A stretch of DNA of 64,000 bases from positions 62,001 to 126,000 of the forward strand of contig NZ_JABVED010000009.1 in the NCBI RefSeq assembly GCF_014323725.1, read 5' to 3'. The DNA comes from Actinokineospora xionganensis (GTDB lineage: Bacteria > Actinomycetota > Actinomycetes > Mycobacteriales > Pseudonocardiaceae). The position numbers and the translations under genes are program-made. Numbering within the stretch: position 1 is the stretch's first letter; the number at the start of each line of letters is the position of its first letter. Below, one piece after another: positions 55,840 through 64,000 of this stretch. Below the pieces are notes generated by a model. The model saw only the letters and a program-made list of their open reading frames with translations. It did no database searches and was not told the DNA's origin.

Positions 55840-56928
55840 CTATCGCGTCGCTACGATCATTCCACTGCCGAGAACGACGTCGCCCGCGTCGTCGGGGCGG
55901 TAAAGGACCACGGCCTGGCCGGGCGCCACGCCGCGCAGCTCGTCGCCGGGGCGCACCAGGAGTTCGCCGTCGACGAGCTCCGCGGTGGCCTGTGAGGTGC
56001 CGCCGTGGGCCCGCACCTGGGCGACGCACTCGACGGTGCCCTCGATCGGGCGACCACTGGGCCAGATCAGCCGGGTCGCGATGATCTCGCGGACGGCCAG
56101 CTTCTCCAGCGCGCCGACCCGCACGTTGCCGCTGACCGGCTCCAGCGCCAGGACGTAGCGCGGGCGGCCGTCGGCGGACGGGGCGTCGATGCCGAGGCCG
56201 TGCCGCTGTCCGACGGTGAAGCCGTGGACACCGGCGTGGACGCCGAGGACCGCGCCGGTCTCGTCATCGACGAGTTGGCCGGGACGTTCGCCGAGCTTGC
56301 CCGCGAGGAACCCACGGGTGTCGCCGTCGGGGATGAAGCAGATGTCGTAGCTGTCGGGCTTCTCGGCGACGGCGAGCCCGCGCTCGGTGGCCTCGACGCG
56401 CACATCGGACTTGAGCGAGCCGCCCAGCGGGAACATGGCGTGGCTGAGCTGCTCGGCGGTCAGCGAGGCCAGCACGTAGGACTGGTCCTTGCCGAGGTCG
56501 GCGCTGCGGCGCAGTTCGGGGCGGCCGTCGACCTGGGCGAGCCGGGCGTAGTGCCCGGTGCAGACGGCGTCGAAGCCCAGGGCGATGGCCTTGTCCAGCA
56601 GCGCTTCGAACTTGATCCGCTCGTTGCACTTGAGGCACGGGTTGGGCGTGCGGCCCGCGGCGTACTCGGCGACGAAGTCCTCGACCACGTCCTCGGTGAA
56701 CCGCTCGGCGAAGTCCCACACGTAGAACGGGATCCCGAGCAGGTCGGCGACCCGGCGGGCGTCGTGGGCGTCCTCGACGGTGCAGCAGCCGCGCGAGCCG
56801 GTGCGCAGCGTGCCGGGCTTGGCCGACAGCGCGAGATGCACGCCGACGACCTCGTGACCCGCGGCGACGGCGCGCGCGGCGGCGACCGCGGAGTCGACAC
56901 CGCCACTCATAGCGGCCAGGACACGCAC
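55840..56928 (-). CDS. mnmA: tRNA-specific 2-thiouridylase
   Basis: The 362-aa enzyme thiolates U34 of tRNA Lys, Glu and Gln. The PP-loop is [13 protein letters not shown] (residues 5-17), the catalytic Cys101 is in [12 protein letters not shown] and the second Cys197 in [10 protein letters not shown]. The C-terminal region has the beta-barrel tRNA-binding domain. The start is GTG 56928. It lies three bases downstream of the cysteine desulfurase gene, the sulfur donor for the reaction. Confidence 0.96.
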   Translation of the reverse strand: MRVLAAMSGGVDSAVAAARAVAAGHEVVGVHLALSAKPGTLRTGSRGCCTVEDAHDARRVADLLGIPFYVWDFAERFTEDVVEDFVAEYAAGRTPNPCLKCNERIKFEALLDKAIALGFDAVCTGHYARLAQVDGRPELRRSADLGKDQSYVLASLTAEQLSHAMFPLGGSLKSDVRVEATERGLAVAEKPDSYDICFIPDGDTRGFLAGKLGERPGQLVDDETGAVLGVHAGVHGFTVGQRHGLGIDAPSADGRPRYVLALEPVSGNVRVGALEKLAVREIIATRLIWPSGRPIEGTVECVAQVRAHGGTSQATAELVDGELLVRPGDELRGVAPGQAVVLYRPDDAGDVVLGSGMIVATR

Positions 56929-56931
56929 TGC

Positions 56932-58158
56932 CTACACCTCCGCCGCGGCTCGGGACTTGGCCCGCCGCATTCCGGCGAGACCCGCGCTGCGGGCTCGCGC
57001 GACCACCGGACCGATGGCCTCGACCAGGGTGTCGACGTCATCGACGGTCGACGTGTGCCCCAAGGAGAAGCGCAGCGAGCCACGGGCGATCGCGGGCTCG
57101 GCGCCCATCGCGAGGAGCACGTGGCTGGGCTGGGCGACGCCAGCGGTGCAGGCCGAGCCGGTCGAGCACTCGATGCCCTTGGCGTCGAGCAGCATCAGCA
57201 GGCTGTCGCCTTCGCATCCGGGAAAGGAGAAGTGGGCGTTGCCGGGGAGCCGGGACGGTCCATCGTCCACAGTGGACTCACCGGGATCGCCGTTGAGGAT
57301 TGCGTCGGGCAGCGCGGCGCGGACCCGGGCGACCAGGTCGGCGCGCAGCACGGCAAGCCGGTCGGCCCGCTCGGCCCGATCGGCGGCGGCGACCCGAACG
57401 GCCTCGGCGAACGCGACGATCGCCGGAACGTTGAGGGTGCCGGAGCGCACGTCGCGCTCCTGCCCGCCGCCGTGGGAGACGGGGGCGCAGGGCACGTCAC
57501 GGCCGAGCAGCAGCGCGCCCACTCCGAACGGCCCGCCGAGCTTGTGGCCGGACACGGTCAACGCGTTGGCGCCGCTCCCGGCGAAGTCGACCGGCAGGAC
57601 GCCGACGGCCTGCACGGCGTCGGTGTGGAACGGGATGCCGTGGGCGGCGCACGCGGCGGCCAGCTCGCGGACCGGATTGACGGTGCCGACCTCGTTGTTG
57701 GCCCACATCACGCTGACCACCGAGACGGACTCCGGGTCCTCGGCGATCGCGGCCCGCAGGGTGTCCTCGTGGACCCGGCCGAACGCGTCGACTTCCAGCG
57801 CCACGACCTCGGCGCCGCTGTGTTCGGCGAGCCAGGTGGCGGCGTCGAGGACGGCGTGGTGTTCGACGGCGGAGACCAGCACCCGGGTGCGGTTCGGGTT
57901 CTTCGCGCGGCGGGCCCAGTGGATGCCCTTGACCGCGAGGTTGTCGCTCTCGGTGCCGCCGGAGGTGAAGATCACCTCGGAGGGGCGGGCGCCGAGGGCC
58001 GCGGCAACGGTCTCGCGGGCCTCCTCGACGGCGCGTCGGGCCAGCCTGCCGGAGGTATGCAGCGAAGAGGCGTTGCCATAGGTGGTCAACGCCCCGGTGA
58101 GGGCCTCGGCCACCGCGGGAAGGATGGGCGTGGTGGCCGCATGGTCGAGATAGGTCAT
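56932..58158 (-). CDS. cysteine desulfurase (NifS/IscS-like)
   Basis: The 408-aa PLP enzyme releases sulfur from cysteine for MnmA and Fe-S assembly. Motifs are [22 protein letters not shown]-Lys206 in VSGHKLGGP, and the persulfide Cys337 in STGSACTAG. It matches Rv3025c (iscS) in position. Its start overlaps the MFS stop (ATGA), giving the order MFS-desulfurase-mnmA. Confidence 0.94.
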   Translation of the reverse strand: MTYLDHAATTPILPAVAEALTGALTTYGNASSLHTSGRLARRAVEEARETVAAALGARPSEVIFTSGGTESDNLAVKGIHWARRAKNPNRTRVLVSAVEHHAVLDAATWLAEHSGAEVVALEVDAFGRVHEDTLRAAIAEDPESVSVVSVMWANNEVGTVNPVRELAAACAAHGIPFHTDAVQAVGVLPVDFAGSGANALTVSGHKLGGPFGVGALLLGRDVPCAPVSHGGGQERDVRSGTLNVPAIVAFAEAVRVAAADRAERADRLAVLRADLVARVRAALPDAILNGDPGESTVDDGPSRLPGNAHFSFPGCEGDSLLMLLDAKGIECSTGSACTAGVAQPSHVLLAMGAEPAIARGSLRFSLGHTSTVDDVDTLVEAIGPVVARARSAGLAGMRRAKSRAAAEV

Positions 58159-59567
58159 CGCTCAACCAGAGTAGACCGACTCTCGGCACCCCCGTCACGA
58201 GATACCGCCCACCGGCCGTTCCCACCACGGCTGTAGAGCACGAAACCGAGGGCCGCGACGCCCGCCATCACCAGGTTGAGCGGGATCACGGCGGCGGTCG
58301 GGGCGGCCGCTGTGGCGAGCGACACGAGCAGGACGCCGCCGAATCCGACGCAGACCGCGGAGAACACCATGTCGGCGACCTGCAGCGCCGACGAGGTGAA
58401 ACCACGCTCCCGCTCGGACGTCTGCTCCAGGGCGAGCACGCTGATGGCCGGAAACGCCATCCCGACGCCCGCGCCGGTGACCACCCAGAGCACCGAGGCC
58501 AGCCACGACGGTCCCCACGCGGGGGCGATGAACGACGTCGACGCGAGCCCGACCGCGAGGATCGCGAACCCCCAGCGGATCAGCGTGGCCCGCGCGATGT
58601 CGGGCCGTCTGCCCTGCCAGTGCGACGCCCCGGACCAGCCGAGCGCGCCCAGGGTGAGCGGGAGGCCCGCCATCGCGGGCGAGTAGCCGTGGACCGCGGT
58701 GAGGGTAAGCGGGAGGAAGGCCTCGACGCCGAAGAACGCGCCTGCCAGCATCCCCCTGGCCAGGACCGTGCGCGGCAGGCCGGCGCGGGCGGTGAGGGTC
58801 CCGGCGGGCAGCAGGGTGCGCAGGGCGGGGATCAGCACGGCCAGGCCGCCGAGGCCCAGCCACAGCGTCCCGAAGGACGGGTGTTGCGCCGCCCAGGTCA
58901 CCGCGGTGATCCCGACCGCCGCGGCGACGGCGGCGAGCGGCAGCCCACGTCGGCCGGGGGTGGCGGGCCGGGTCGGCTTCGGCAGCGCGCGCAAGGCCGG
59001 GACCAGCAGGATCACCCCGAGCACCGCGAGCGGCGCCAGCCCGAGGAAGACCCACCGCCAGCCGACCCGCTCGGTGGCGATGCCCGCCGCCGTCGGCCCG
59101 ACGATCGACGGGATCACCCAGGCCGCCGCCAGCATCCCGAAGGCGGCGGGCCGGTACTTCTCCGCGTAGACGAGCGCGACCAGCACGTAGATGGCGGCGA
59201 CCTCGGTGCCCAGGCCCAGCCCCTGCAGGACCCGGCCGACGAGCAGCCCCACCATGTCGTCGGCGGTCCCGGCGACGATGAGGCCCGCGAGGAACACCGT
59301 CGGGCCGACCATCAGGACCGGCCCGGGTCCGACCCGGTCGCACACCCGCCCGGACAACACGGTCGCCACGACGCTGGCGGCGAGGAACGAGGTGAACGGC
59401 CAGGCGTAGAGGTGGCCGCCGTCGAGTTCGGCGAGCATCCGCGGCATCGCGGTGCTCACGCCGAGGTGCTCGAACGCGGCGATGGTGATGAGGAGCAGCA
59501 TGCCGACCGTGGTGGCCCGGTTCTCGGTGCTCCACAGGGACCCGCTGGGGGATTCGGTGACCGTCAC
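58155..59567 (-). CDS. MFS transporter (DHA2-like)
   Basis: The 470-aa membrane protein has about 12-14 hydrophobic helices. It has the motif A-like [15 protein letters not shown] after helix 2 and the drug-antiporter motif-C-like [28 protein letters not shown]. Multidrug or metabolite export is likely; no substrate is evident. GTG 59567 start. It is coupled to the desulfurase gene by four bases, an unusual partner. Confidence 0.9.
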   Translation of the reverse strand: MTVTESPSGSLWSTENRATTVGMLLLITIAAFEHLGVSTAMPRMLAELDGGHLYAWPFTSFLAASVVATVLSGRVCDRVGPGPVLMVGPTVFLAGLIVAGTADDMVGLLVGRVLQGLGLGTEVAAIYVLVALVYAEKYRPAAFGMLAAAWVIPSIVGPTAAGIATERVGWRWVFLGLAPLAVLGVILLVPALRALPKPTRPATPGRRGLPLAAVAAAVGITAVTWAAQHPSFGTLWLGLGGLAVLIPALRTLLPAGTLTARAGLPRTVLARGMLAGAFFGVEAFLPLTLTAVHGYSPAMAGLPLTLGALGWSGASHWQGRRPDIARATLIRWGFAILAVGLASTSFIAPAWGPSWLASVLWVVTGAGVGMAFPAISVLALEQTSERERGFTSSALQVADMVFSAVCVGFGGVLLVSLATAAAPTAAVIPLNLVMAGVAALGFVLYSRGGNGRWAVSRDGGAESRSTLVER

Positions 59568-59690
59568 CCGGCAATGGTGCTACCTCCAGTCCGCAGGAGG
59601 TCCAGTCCTTTTCGTGAGATTTCCCGGGGAGGGCAACCTGGTGCCCCACCTCACTCGTCACCATGAATAGACCGGGGAGGGGATCGTCGG

Positions 59691-60194
59691 GTGACCGATC
59701 GCGACAACGAGTTCGTCGACTACGTCAAAGCGCGCGGGGCGGCGCTTCGGCGCACCGCCTTTCTGCTGTGCGGCGACTGGCACCGGGCGGAGGACCTGGT
59801 GCAGAGCGCGCTGCTGAAACTCTTCCGCGCTTGGCCGAAGATCCGCGCGGACGACGCGATCGACGCCTACGCCCGCAAGATCCTGGTGCGCACGGCGATC
59901 GACGAGTCCCGCCGGTTGTGGCGCAAACGCGAATGGGGCGCCGACGACCTACCCGACGTGGCGGCCCCGGGCGAGGACCACGACAGCGCACTCGACGCAC
60001 GGCGGGCGCTCGCCCGTCTCCCGGTCCGGCAGCGGGCGGCGGTGGTGCTGCGGTACTGGGAGGACCTGCCGGTCGAGGAAGTCGCACAGCTCCTCGGCTG
60101 CGCGGAGGGAACGGTGAAGAGCCAGTGCGCCAAGGGCCTGGCCTCACTACGGCGGATGCTCCGCGACGAGATGGTGTTGGAGGGACCGCGATGA
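59691..60194 (+). CDS. SigE-family ECF RNA polymerase sigma factor
   Basis: The 167-aa sigma factor has region 2 (FVDYVKARGAALRRTAFLLCGDWHRAEDLVQSALLKLFRAW spread over 8-48) and region 4 (LARLPVRQRAAVVLRYWEDLPVEEVAQLLGCAEGTVKSQ, ~107-145). It belongs to the actinobacterial SigE family that often lacks a classical zinc anti-sigma factor. GTG 59691 has GGGGAGGGG upstream. It overlaps the next gene by four bases. Confidence 0.93.
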   Translation: MTDRDNEFVDYVKARGAALRRTAFLLCGDWHRAEDLVQSALLKLFRAWPKIRADDAIDAYARKILVRTAIDESRRLWRKREWGADDLPDVAAPGEDHDSALDARRALARLPVRQRAAVVLRYWEDLPVEEVAQLLGCAEGTVKSQCAKGLASLRRMLRDEMVLEGPR

Positions 60195-60664
60195 ACAGCT
60201 TCGAAGGTGCGGAGGTCGACCCGCGGGAACGCGACGACGTCCGTGAGGTGATCCACCGGGCGCTGGACGAGGAGCCCGAACTGGGCTTGGAACCCCAGGA
60301 GATCCTGTCCCTGGCCCGCCGCCGCCTGCGGACCAGGCGCTACGCGGGCATCGGAGGCGTGGCAGCGGCCGTCGCCGGCGTGACCCTGGGCGCGACTCTG
60401 CTTACCGGGCCGGTCGAAGCCCCCGGGATGATCGGCCCGGCAGAGGTCGGCCGCGTGTCCACGACAGCGCCACAGGTGACTACGACGCCCCCACCGCCAA
60501 CGGTGAGCCCGTCCCCGATGCCCCCACCGAGCACCACGACGAAATCGACCGTCCGCGCGCCCGCACCTCCCACTGCCTCCCTACGACCGACCACCCCGCG
60601 CTCGGCACCAGCCACCTCGGAACCGGCACCGGAGTCGGTCAGCCCGACCACCACCCGGCGGTAA
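60191..60664 (+). CDS. single-span membrane protein, putative anti-sigma partner
   Basis: 157 aa. A charged cytoplasmic N-terminus (~1-52) is followed by one membrane helix (IGGVAAAVAGVTLGATLLTG, ~55-75) and a Pro/Thr/Ser-rich extracytoplasmic tail. This topology and coupling (ATGA) to the sigma gene suggest control of the sigma factor, but no zinc HxxxCxxC motif is present. Confidence 0.75.
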   Translation: MNSFEGAEVDPRERDDVREVIHRALDEEPELGLEPQEILSLARRRLRTRRYAGIGGVAAAVAGVTLGATLLTGPVEAPGMIGPAEVGRVSTTAPQVTTTPPPPTVSPSPMPPPSTTTKSTVRAPAPPTASLRPTTPRSAPATSEPAPESVSPTTTRR

Positions 60665-60730
60665 ACGGAGGCGATCGCGCTGGGCCGCCCGTGGCGACGG
60701 CCACGGCCCGACACAAAGAGGCCCGACCAC

Positions 60731-60776
60731 CCCGAACCGAACGGGCCGAACCACCCGAACCGGACGGGCCAAACCC
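60731..60776 (+). repeat. two 23-bp direct repeats
   Basis: CCCGAACCGAACGGGCCGA-ACCA is followed directly by CCCGAACCGGACGGGCCAA-ACCC. The units are 23 bp with about four differences. They precede the large inverted repeat. Confidence 0.6.
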
Positions 60777-60780
60777 AACG

Positions 60781-60926
60781 GCCTGTTTGGGTGGAGCGGT
60801 TTCTTTGGGGAGAAGAAAGGCCCCTAAACTCGCCGTGGTCGTGGGGCCGAGGGCTTCCCACCCGCGTTTCCACGACAGGGGCCTTTCTTCGTAGGGGCCC
60901 AAAGAAACCACTCCACCCAAACAGGC
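60781..60926. repeat. 146-nt imperfect inverted repeat
   Basis: The left arm 60781-60825 (GCCTGTTTGGGTGGAGCGGT...AGAAAGGCCCCT) is complementary to 60877-60926 apart from one mismatch and a five-to-seven-base bulge. Inner bases GTCGTGG (60838-60844) pair with CCACGAC (60870-60876). The whole would fold into one long hairpin of over 50 bp. It could be a terminator for the sigma operon, a structured RNA or a palindromic mobile repeat. The gene-free interval is 60665-61118; the remaining 190 bp show only the promoter region of the next gene. Confidence 0.75.
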
Positions 60927-61118
60927 ACAACCACCCGATGCGCGCGCGCAAACCCCGCCCGGTGACGATCAGACGCTCCGCCAGGTTGCCCGCTGTGTCC
61001 TGTCCGACGAAACACCTCCTAAGGCGAACCAACAGCCGACGCCAACCGGTCTTCCTATGCGTATCCCCAAACGAGGCACAGCGTATTTCCCCGCTGTCCC
61101 AACGCATAGGAGAAGCGC

Positions 61119-61463
61119 ATGCGTGCTGTCCGCGTTCTGTTCGTCGGTCTAGGTGTCACCGCCGCGACCCTGTTCACCATGTCCCCGGCCGTGGCCGCCC
61201 AGGGTCAGCCGGCGCCGCCCTCGACCACCACGGTCAAGCCCCCGCAGCCCTCCGCCGCGCCGTCGTCGGCTGTGGTCACCTCCAGCCCCACCCCCATTCC
61301 GACCACCGCGCCCGCTCGGCCGCGGCCCAAGGGTGGTGTGCAGACCGGTGGCGGCAGCCCGGAGGGTGACAACACCGGTCTGATGCTCGGTGGTGGCGCC
61401 GCCCTCGTCGCCGGGTTTGGTGCCTTCGCGCTGCGCAGGCGCGCGGTGCGTGGGTCCAACTGA
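61119..61463 (+). CDS. putative sortase substrate, small surface protein
   Basis: 114 aa: Sec signal peptide (cleavage after AVAA, ~27), a Pro/Thr/Ser stalk, then VQTGGGSPEGDNTG, a hydrophobic helix (LMLGGGAALVAGFGAFAL) and a basic end (RRRAVRGSN). This is the tripartite cell-wall sorting layout with a TGGG-type motif in place of LPXTG. It lies five bases before a class F sortase gene. ATG has AGGAG upstream. Confidence 0.75.
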   Translation: MRAVRVLFVGLGVTAATLFTMSPAVAAQGQPAPPSTTTVKPPQPSAAPSSAVVTSSPTPIPTTAPARPRPKGGVQTGGGSPEGDNTGLMLGGGAALVAGFGAFALRRRAVRGSN

Positions 61464-61468
61464 TCGTC

Positions 61469-62080
61469 ATGGACCGCACTCGTCATGGCCGCCGCGGATT
61501 CGCGGCGGCCATGGTCGCGCTCATACTGCTGTCCGGCTGTGCCACAGCCGTGTCCACGCCGTCGATCACGTCGTCAAGTGAGTCAAGTGCGCCGCCGCCC
61601 GCAAGCCAGAGCACAACCGCGGCGGCCCGCATAAAGCCGGTGTCCGTGGAGATTCCGAAGATCCGCGCGAAGTCGTCGCTGGTGCCGGTCGGGCTCGCCG
61701 CCGACGGGACGCTGGAGGTCCCGCCGACCTCGCAGCCGTTGCAGGCGGCCTGGTACGAACTGGGACCGATGCCGGGTGAGGTCGGCCCGTCGGTGGTGCT
61801 CGGGCACGTCGACGGCGACGGCAAGCCGGGCATCTTCCACCAGCTCACCAAACTCGCCCCCGGCGACGAGGTGCTGATCGCCCGCGAGGACGGCAGCACG
61901 GTGACGTTCGTCGTGCGCAGGCTCCAGCAGGTGGCGAAGGACGCCTTCCCCACCGAAGAGGTCTACGGCGACACGGCGGGCCCCGAGTTGCGGCTGATCA
62001 CCTGCGGCGGCAGCTTCGACCGCGCCACGGGCAACTACCGCGACAACGTCATCGCCTACGCGACCCCGAAGTCAGGCTGA
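61469..62080 (+). CDS. class F sortase
   Basis: The 203-aa transpeptidase has the catalytic His in VVLGHVDGDG (~114), Cys in LITCGGSFD (~182) and Arg in NYRDNVIAY (~194). The N-terminus has a hydrophobic segment ending in a lipobox-like LLSGC (~21-25), so it may be lipid-anchored instead of a simple transmembrane sortase. It probably processes the protein encoded directly upstream. Confidence 0.88.
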   Translation: MDRTRHGRRGFAAAMVALILLSGCATAVSTPSITSSSESSAPPPASQSTTAAARIKPVSVEIPKIRAKSSLVPVGLAADGTLEVPPTSQPLQAAWYELGPMPGEVGPSVVLGHVDGDGKPGIFHQLTKLAPGDEVLIAREDGSTVTFVVRRLQQVAKDAFPTEEVYGDTAGPELRLITCGGSFDRATGNYRDNVIAYATPKSG

Positions 62081-62941
62081 CAGCGCCGGGTGCGGTCGGA
62101 CCGGCCGCACCCGCCTGCGCTGCGCGGGCACCGTGACCCGGCCGAGGGCCGAGTTCACCGCCGCCTCGGCCAGCGCCGCGAGTTCGCGGCGGTCGGCCGC
62201 GCGGCCGGGGGCGATCTCGTCGAGCACCTGGACCTGCAGCACCAGCCCGCGCAGCCGCGCCACCCGCAGCACCGAGTCGATGATCGTCTCGTCGCCGATG
62301 AACGCGGGGGCGGTGGTCTCGCGGCCGTCGGCCATCAGGAACCGCAGCGCGATCGGGCGCACCGGCACACCGCCGTCGATGGCCGCCTGGAACACCGCGG
62401 GCCGGAACCGGCCGACCCCCTGGCCGCACCACGTCGTCCCTTCCGGACACACGTAGACCAGCGACCCCGACCGGAGAGTGTCCGAAAGGGACGTCATCGT
62501 CGTGGGCAGCGCGCGGAGGTTTTCCCGTTCCAGGAACACAGTTCCCGCGGCGGCGACGACCCGGCCGAGGACCGGCCATGAGCGGATGTCGAGTTTGGCC
62601 AACGCGCGCATCGGACGGATCGCGTTCACCGCGGCGATGTCCAACCAGGACACATGGTTGGTCGCCACCAGGGCACCGCGTCGCTGGTCGGCCCGCAGGT
62701 CGCCGCTGATCTGCAGCCGAACCCCGAAAGCCCCCAGCAGGGAACGGAAAATCGCCTTCGCGACCAGCTCCCGGCCCGCGCGGCCGATGACCGGCAGCAG
62801 CGGGACCGCGAGCACGCTGCCCAGCAGCACCGCCGCGGCCCCGGCCAGCCGGGCCACGACCCGGGCCCGGCCGACGGTCGGCTCGCCACCGGTCAGACAG
62901 GACGGGCCGCACGGCGACGTCGGCATCCAGGCGTGGGCCAT
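62072..62941 (-). CDS. 1-acylglycerol-3-phosphate O-acyltransferase-like (PlsC family)
   Basis: The 289-aa protein has the acyltransferase motif H-x4-D in TNHVSWLDIAA (~90), a hydrophobic helix (~32-55, LAGAAAVLLGSVLAVPLLPVI), motif FLERENLRALP and PEGTTWCGQG (~160). It likely acylates a lysophospholipid at the inner membrane face. It matches Rv3026c. ATG 62941 has GGGGAG five bases upstream, which overlaps the end of the preceding GNAT gene. It converges with the sortase gene and overlaps it by nine bases. Confidence 0.9.
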   Translation of the reverse strand: MAHAWMPTSPCGPSCLTGGEPTVGRARVVARLAGAAAVLLGSVLAVPLLPVIGRAGRELVAKAIFRSLLGAFGVRLQISGDLRADQRRGALVATNHVSWLDIAAVNAIRPMRALAKLDIRSWPVLGRVVAAAGTVFLERENLRALPTTMTSLSDTLRSGSLVYVCPEGTTWCGQGVGRFRPAVFQAAIDGGVPVRPIALRFLMADGRETTAPAFIGDETIIDSVLRVARLRGLVLQVQVLDEIAPGRAADRRELAALAEAAVNSALGRVTVPAQRRRVRPVRPHPALSA

Positions 62942-62943
62942 CG

Positions 62944-63696
62944 CTACTCCCCGAGGAAGAACTTCAGGTACCGCTGGTCGATGTGCTCGAGGCCGAGCAG
63001 CACGAAGAAGTCGGCGACACCGAAGTCGGCGTCGTGCGCGGGCGGGCCGCACACCCAGGCGCCCAGGCGCAAGTAGCCCTTGAGCAGCGGCGGCATGACC
63101 GTGCGCGCGGGCGCGCCGACCGAGTCGACGTCCCAGGCGTTCAGCGGCTGGACCCGGTAGCGCTCGTCGGCGTAGTGCTTGGCGCGCACGGTGTTCCACA
63201 CGCCCGCGGCGAGGGTTCCGCCGTCGGTCAGCGGGACCGACGCGCAGCCCGCCAGCCAGCTTTTGCCGGAGAGCAGCATGTACCGAGCGATGCCCGCCCA
63301 CACCAGACTCACCACGGCGCCGTTGCGGTGGTCGGCGTGCACACAGGACCGTCCGGTCTCGACAAGGCCGTCGCGCATCCCGGCGAGCGCGGAGAGGTCG
63401 AACTCCGTCTGCGAGTAGAGGCCGCCCGCCCGCGCGGCGCCATCCGGCGACAGCATCCGGTACGTGCCGACGATTTCGCCGGTCGTGTCCTCACGGACGA
63501 TCAGGTGGTCGCAGAACTCGTCGAACCGGTCCACGTCGAGACCGGGTTCGGGGGTCCGCAGGGTCGCGCCCATCTCCTCGGCGAAGACCTGGTGGCGAAG
63601 TCGCTGCGCGGCGCGCACTTCGGCGCCATCGTTGGCCACCAGAAGCGAGTAGCGAGCGGTACCGGTCTCTGGGGTGCTCACCAGCACGTGGGTCAT
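62944..63696 (-). CDS. OlsB-like GNAT acyltransferase (Rv3027c-like)
   Basis: The 250-aa protein belongs to the ornithine N-acyltransferase-like GNAT group: VRAAQRLRHQVFAEEMGA, FDEFCDHLIVREDTTGEIVGTYRML, and VETGRSCVHADHRNGAVVSLVWAGIARYM. With the adjacent PlsC-like gene this resembles the OlsB-OlsA pair for ornithine lipids, but that function is inferred. It is three bases upstream of plsC and downstream of etfA. Confidence 0.85.
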   Translation of the reverse strand: MTHVLVSTPETGTARYSLLVANDGAEVRAAQRLRHQVFAEEMGATLRTPEPGLDVDRFDEFCDHLIVREDTTGEIVGTYRMLSPDGAARAGGLYSQTEFDLSALAGMRDGLVETGRSCVHADHRNGAVVSLVWAGIARYMLLSGKSWLAGCASVPLTDGGTLAAGVWNTVRAKHYADERYRVQPLNAWDVDSVGAPARTVMPPLLKGYLRLGAWVCGPPAHDADFGVADFFVLLGLEHIDQRYLKFFLGE

Positions 63697-63791
63697 ATCT
63701 GTTTTCTACGGACCGCACGGCAACCGTCACCGGCCCATTCCCGTAACCGGCCGGTGGAAAGTCAGTGAATTGCCAGTGCCGGGACAAAGAG

Positions 63792-63824
63792 TTCGGGGCG
63801 GCTCCCACTGGGAACCGCCCCGAA
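63792..63824 (-). terminator. etfA terminator
   Basis: TTCGGGGCGG pairs with CCGCCCCGAA around a 13-base loop, 17 bases past the etfA stop on the minus strand, followed by CTCTTTG. Confidence 0.75.
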
Positions 63825-63841
63825 TTCGATCTTGATTTGGC

Positions 63842-64000
63842 TCAGCCCTTGCGCTTGCCGACCTCTTCGGTCAGCTGCGGAGCCACGGCGAACAGGTCGC
63901 CGACGACACCGAAGTCGGCGATCTCGAAGATCGGCGCCTCGGCGTCCTTGTTGACCGCGACGATGGTCTTCGAGGTCTGCATGCCCGCGCGGTGCTGGAT
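63842..64000 (-). CDS. etfA: electron transfer flavoprotein alpha subunit, C-terminal end
   Basis: Only the last 52 residues are in the window: [40 protein letters not shown], then [12 protein letters not shown]. The S-x-x-I-x-A-x-N-x-D-x-x-A-P-I-F pattern is the EtfA FAD-binding domain signature. ETF carries electrons from acyl-CoA dehydrogenases. The position matches Rv3028c (fixB). Confidence 0.93.
   Translation of the reverse strand: MQHRAGMQTSKTIVAVNKDAEAPIFEIADFGVVGDLFAVAPQLTEEVGKRKG

Noticed and set aside
56005-58236. 743-codon plus-strand frame opposite mnmA and the desulfurase gene
   Set aside because: It mirrors two well-supported genes and crosses their boundary without any domain.
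58195-59664. 489-codon minus-strand alternative frame over the MFS gene
   Set aside because: The 470-aa frame shows membrane helices and transporter motifs; the alternative has frame-shifted Arg/Pro/Gly composition.

Overview
The window is high-GC DNA with dense, often translationally coupled genes, frequent GTG/TTG starts, probable leaderless promoters and terminators that mostly lack a U-tract. This fits an actinobacterium, most likely of the Pseudonocardiales (Actinokineospora/Saccharothrix-like; inference). From memory, the gene order leuB, serA, ilvC-ilvN-ilvB, a PH-domain protein, DoxX, an LppZ-like lipoprotein, gatB, gatA, gatC, an ACT protein, ligA, a MetE-like protein, mnmA, cysteine desulfurase, plsC, GNAT, etfA matches Mycobacterium tuberculosis Rv2995c to Rv3028c. 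The window is therefore an ancestral core block interrupted by lineage-specific insertions.

1-20 kb is dominated by branched-chain amino-acid and serine synthesis: cimA, leuB, serA, ilvC, ilvN, ilvB and ilvD. cimA and ilvB are both preceded by classical attenuators with readable leader peptides: MIIIDERAG (three Ile codons) for cimA, and MPSQSILVLPPRVRR for ilvB, the latter apparently leaderless behind a consensus promoter. Between them lie a three-gene B12-type ABC importer behind a cobalamin riboswitch, and a DUF397-like gene coupled to a very long proline-rich protein.

20-36 kb holds a VapBC-type toxin-antitoxin pair beside a duplicated 3' end of ilvD, housekeeping genes (gatCAB with a tiny membrane-protein gene inside the operon, ligA, an ACT protein), several lipoproteins and secreted proteins, and a BNR-propeller/MoaD operon. 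36-46 kb carries a MacB-type ABC exporter with adaptor, a LysR regulator, membrane proteins, a DevS/DevR-like two-component system with a DevR-box-like palindrome upstream, and an SDR-VOC-QueA-like operon.

46.7-55.7 kb is the most accessory part: three tiny overlapping ORFs (one with an apparent frameshift) opposite a regulator-NUDIX pair, then a FadD-type ligase, then a TPR-CHAT (caspase-like) protein encoded directly behind a cytoplasmic subtilisin-like protease that carries seven GGG(V/A)P(Y/S) repeats. This protease pair is the best candidate for an undescribed system. 55.8-64 kb returns to core genes (mnmA, cysteine desulfurase, MFS, SigE-type sigma factor, class F sortase with a likely substrate, plsC, GNAT, end of etfA) and includes a 146-nt imperfect inverted repeat in a gene-free stretch. 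No rRNA, tRNA, CRISPR array or intact insertion sequence was seen.
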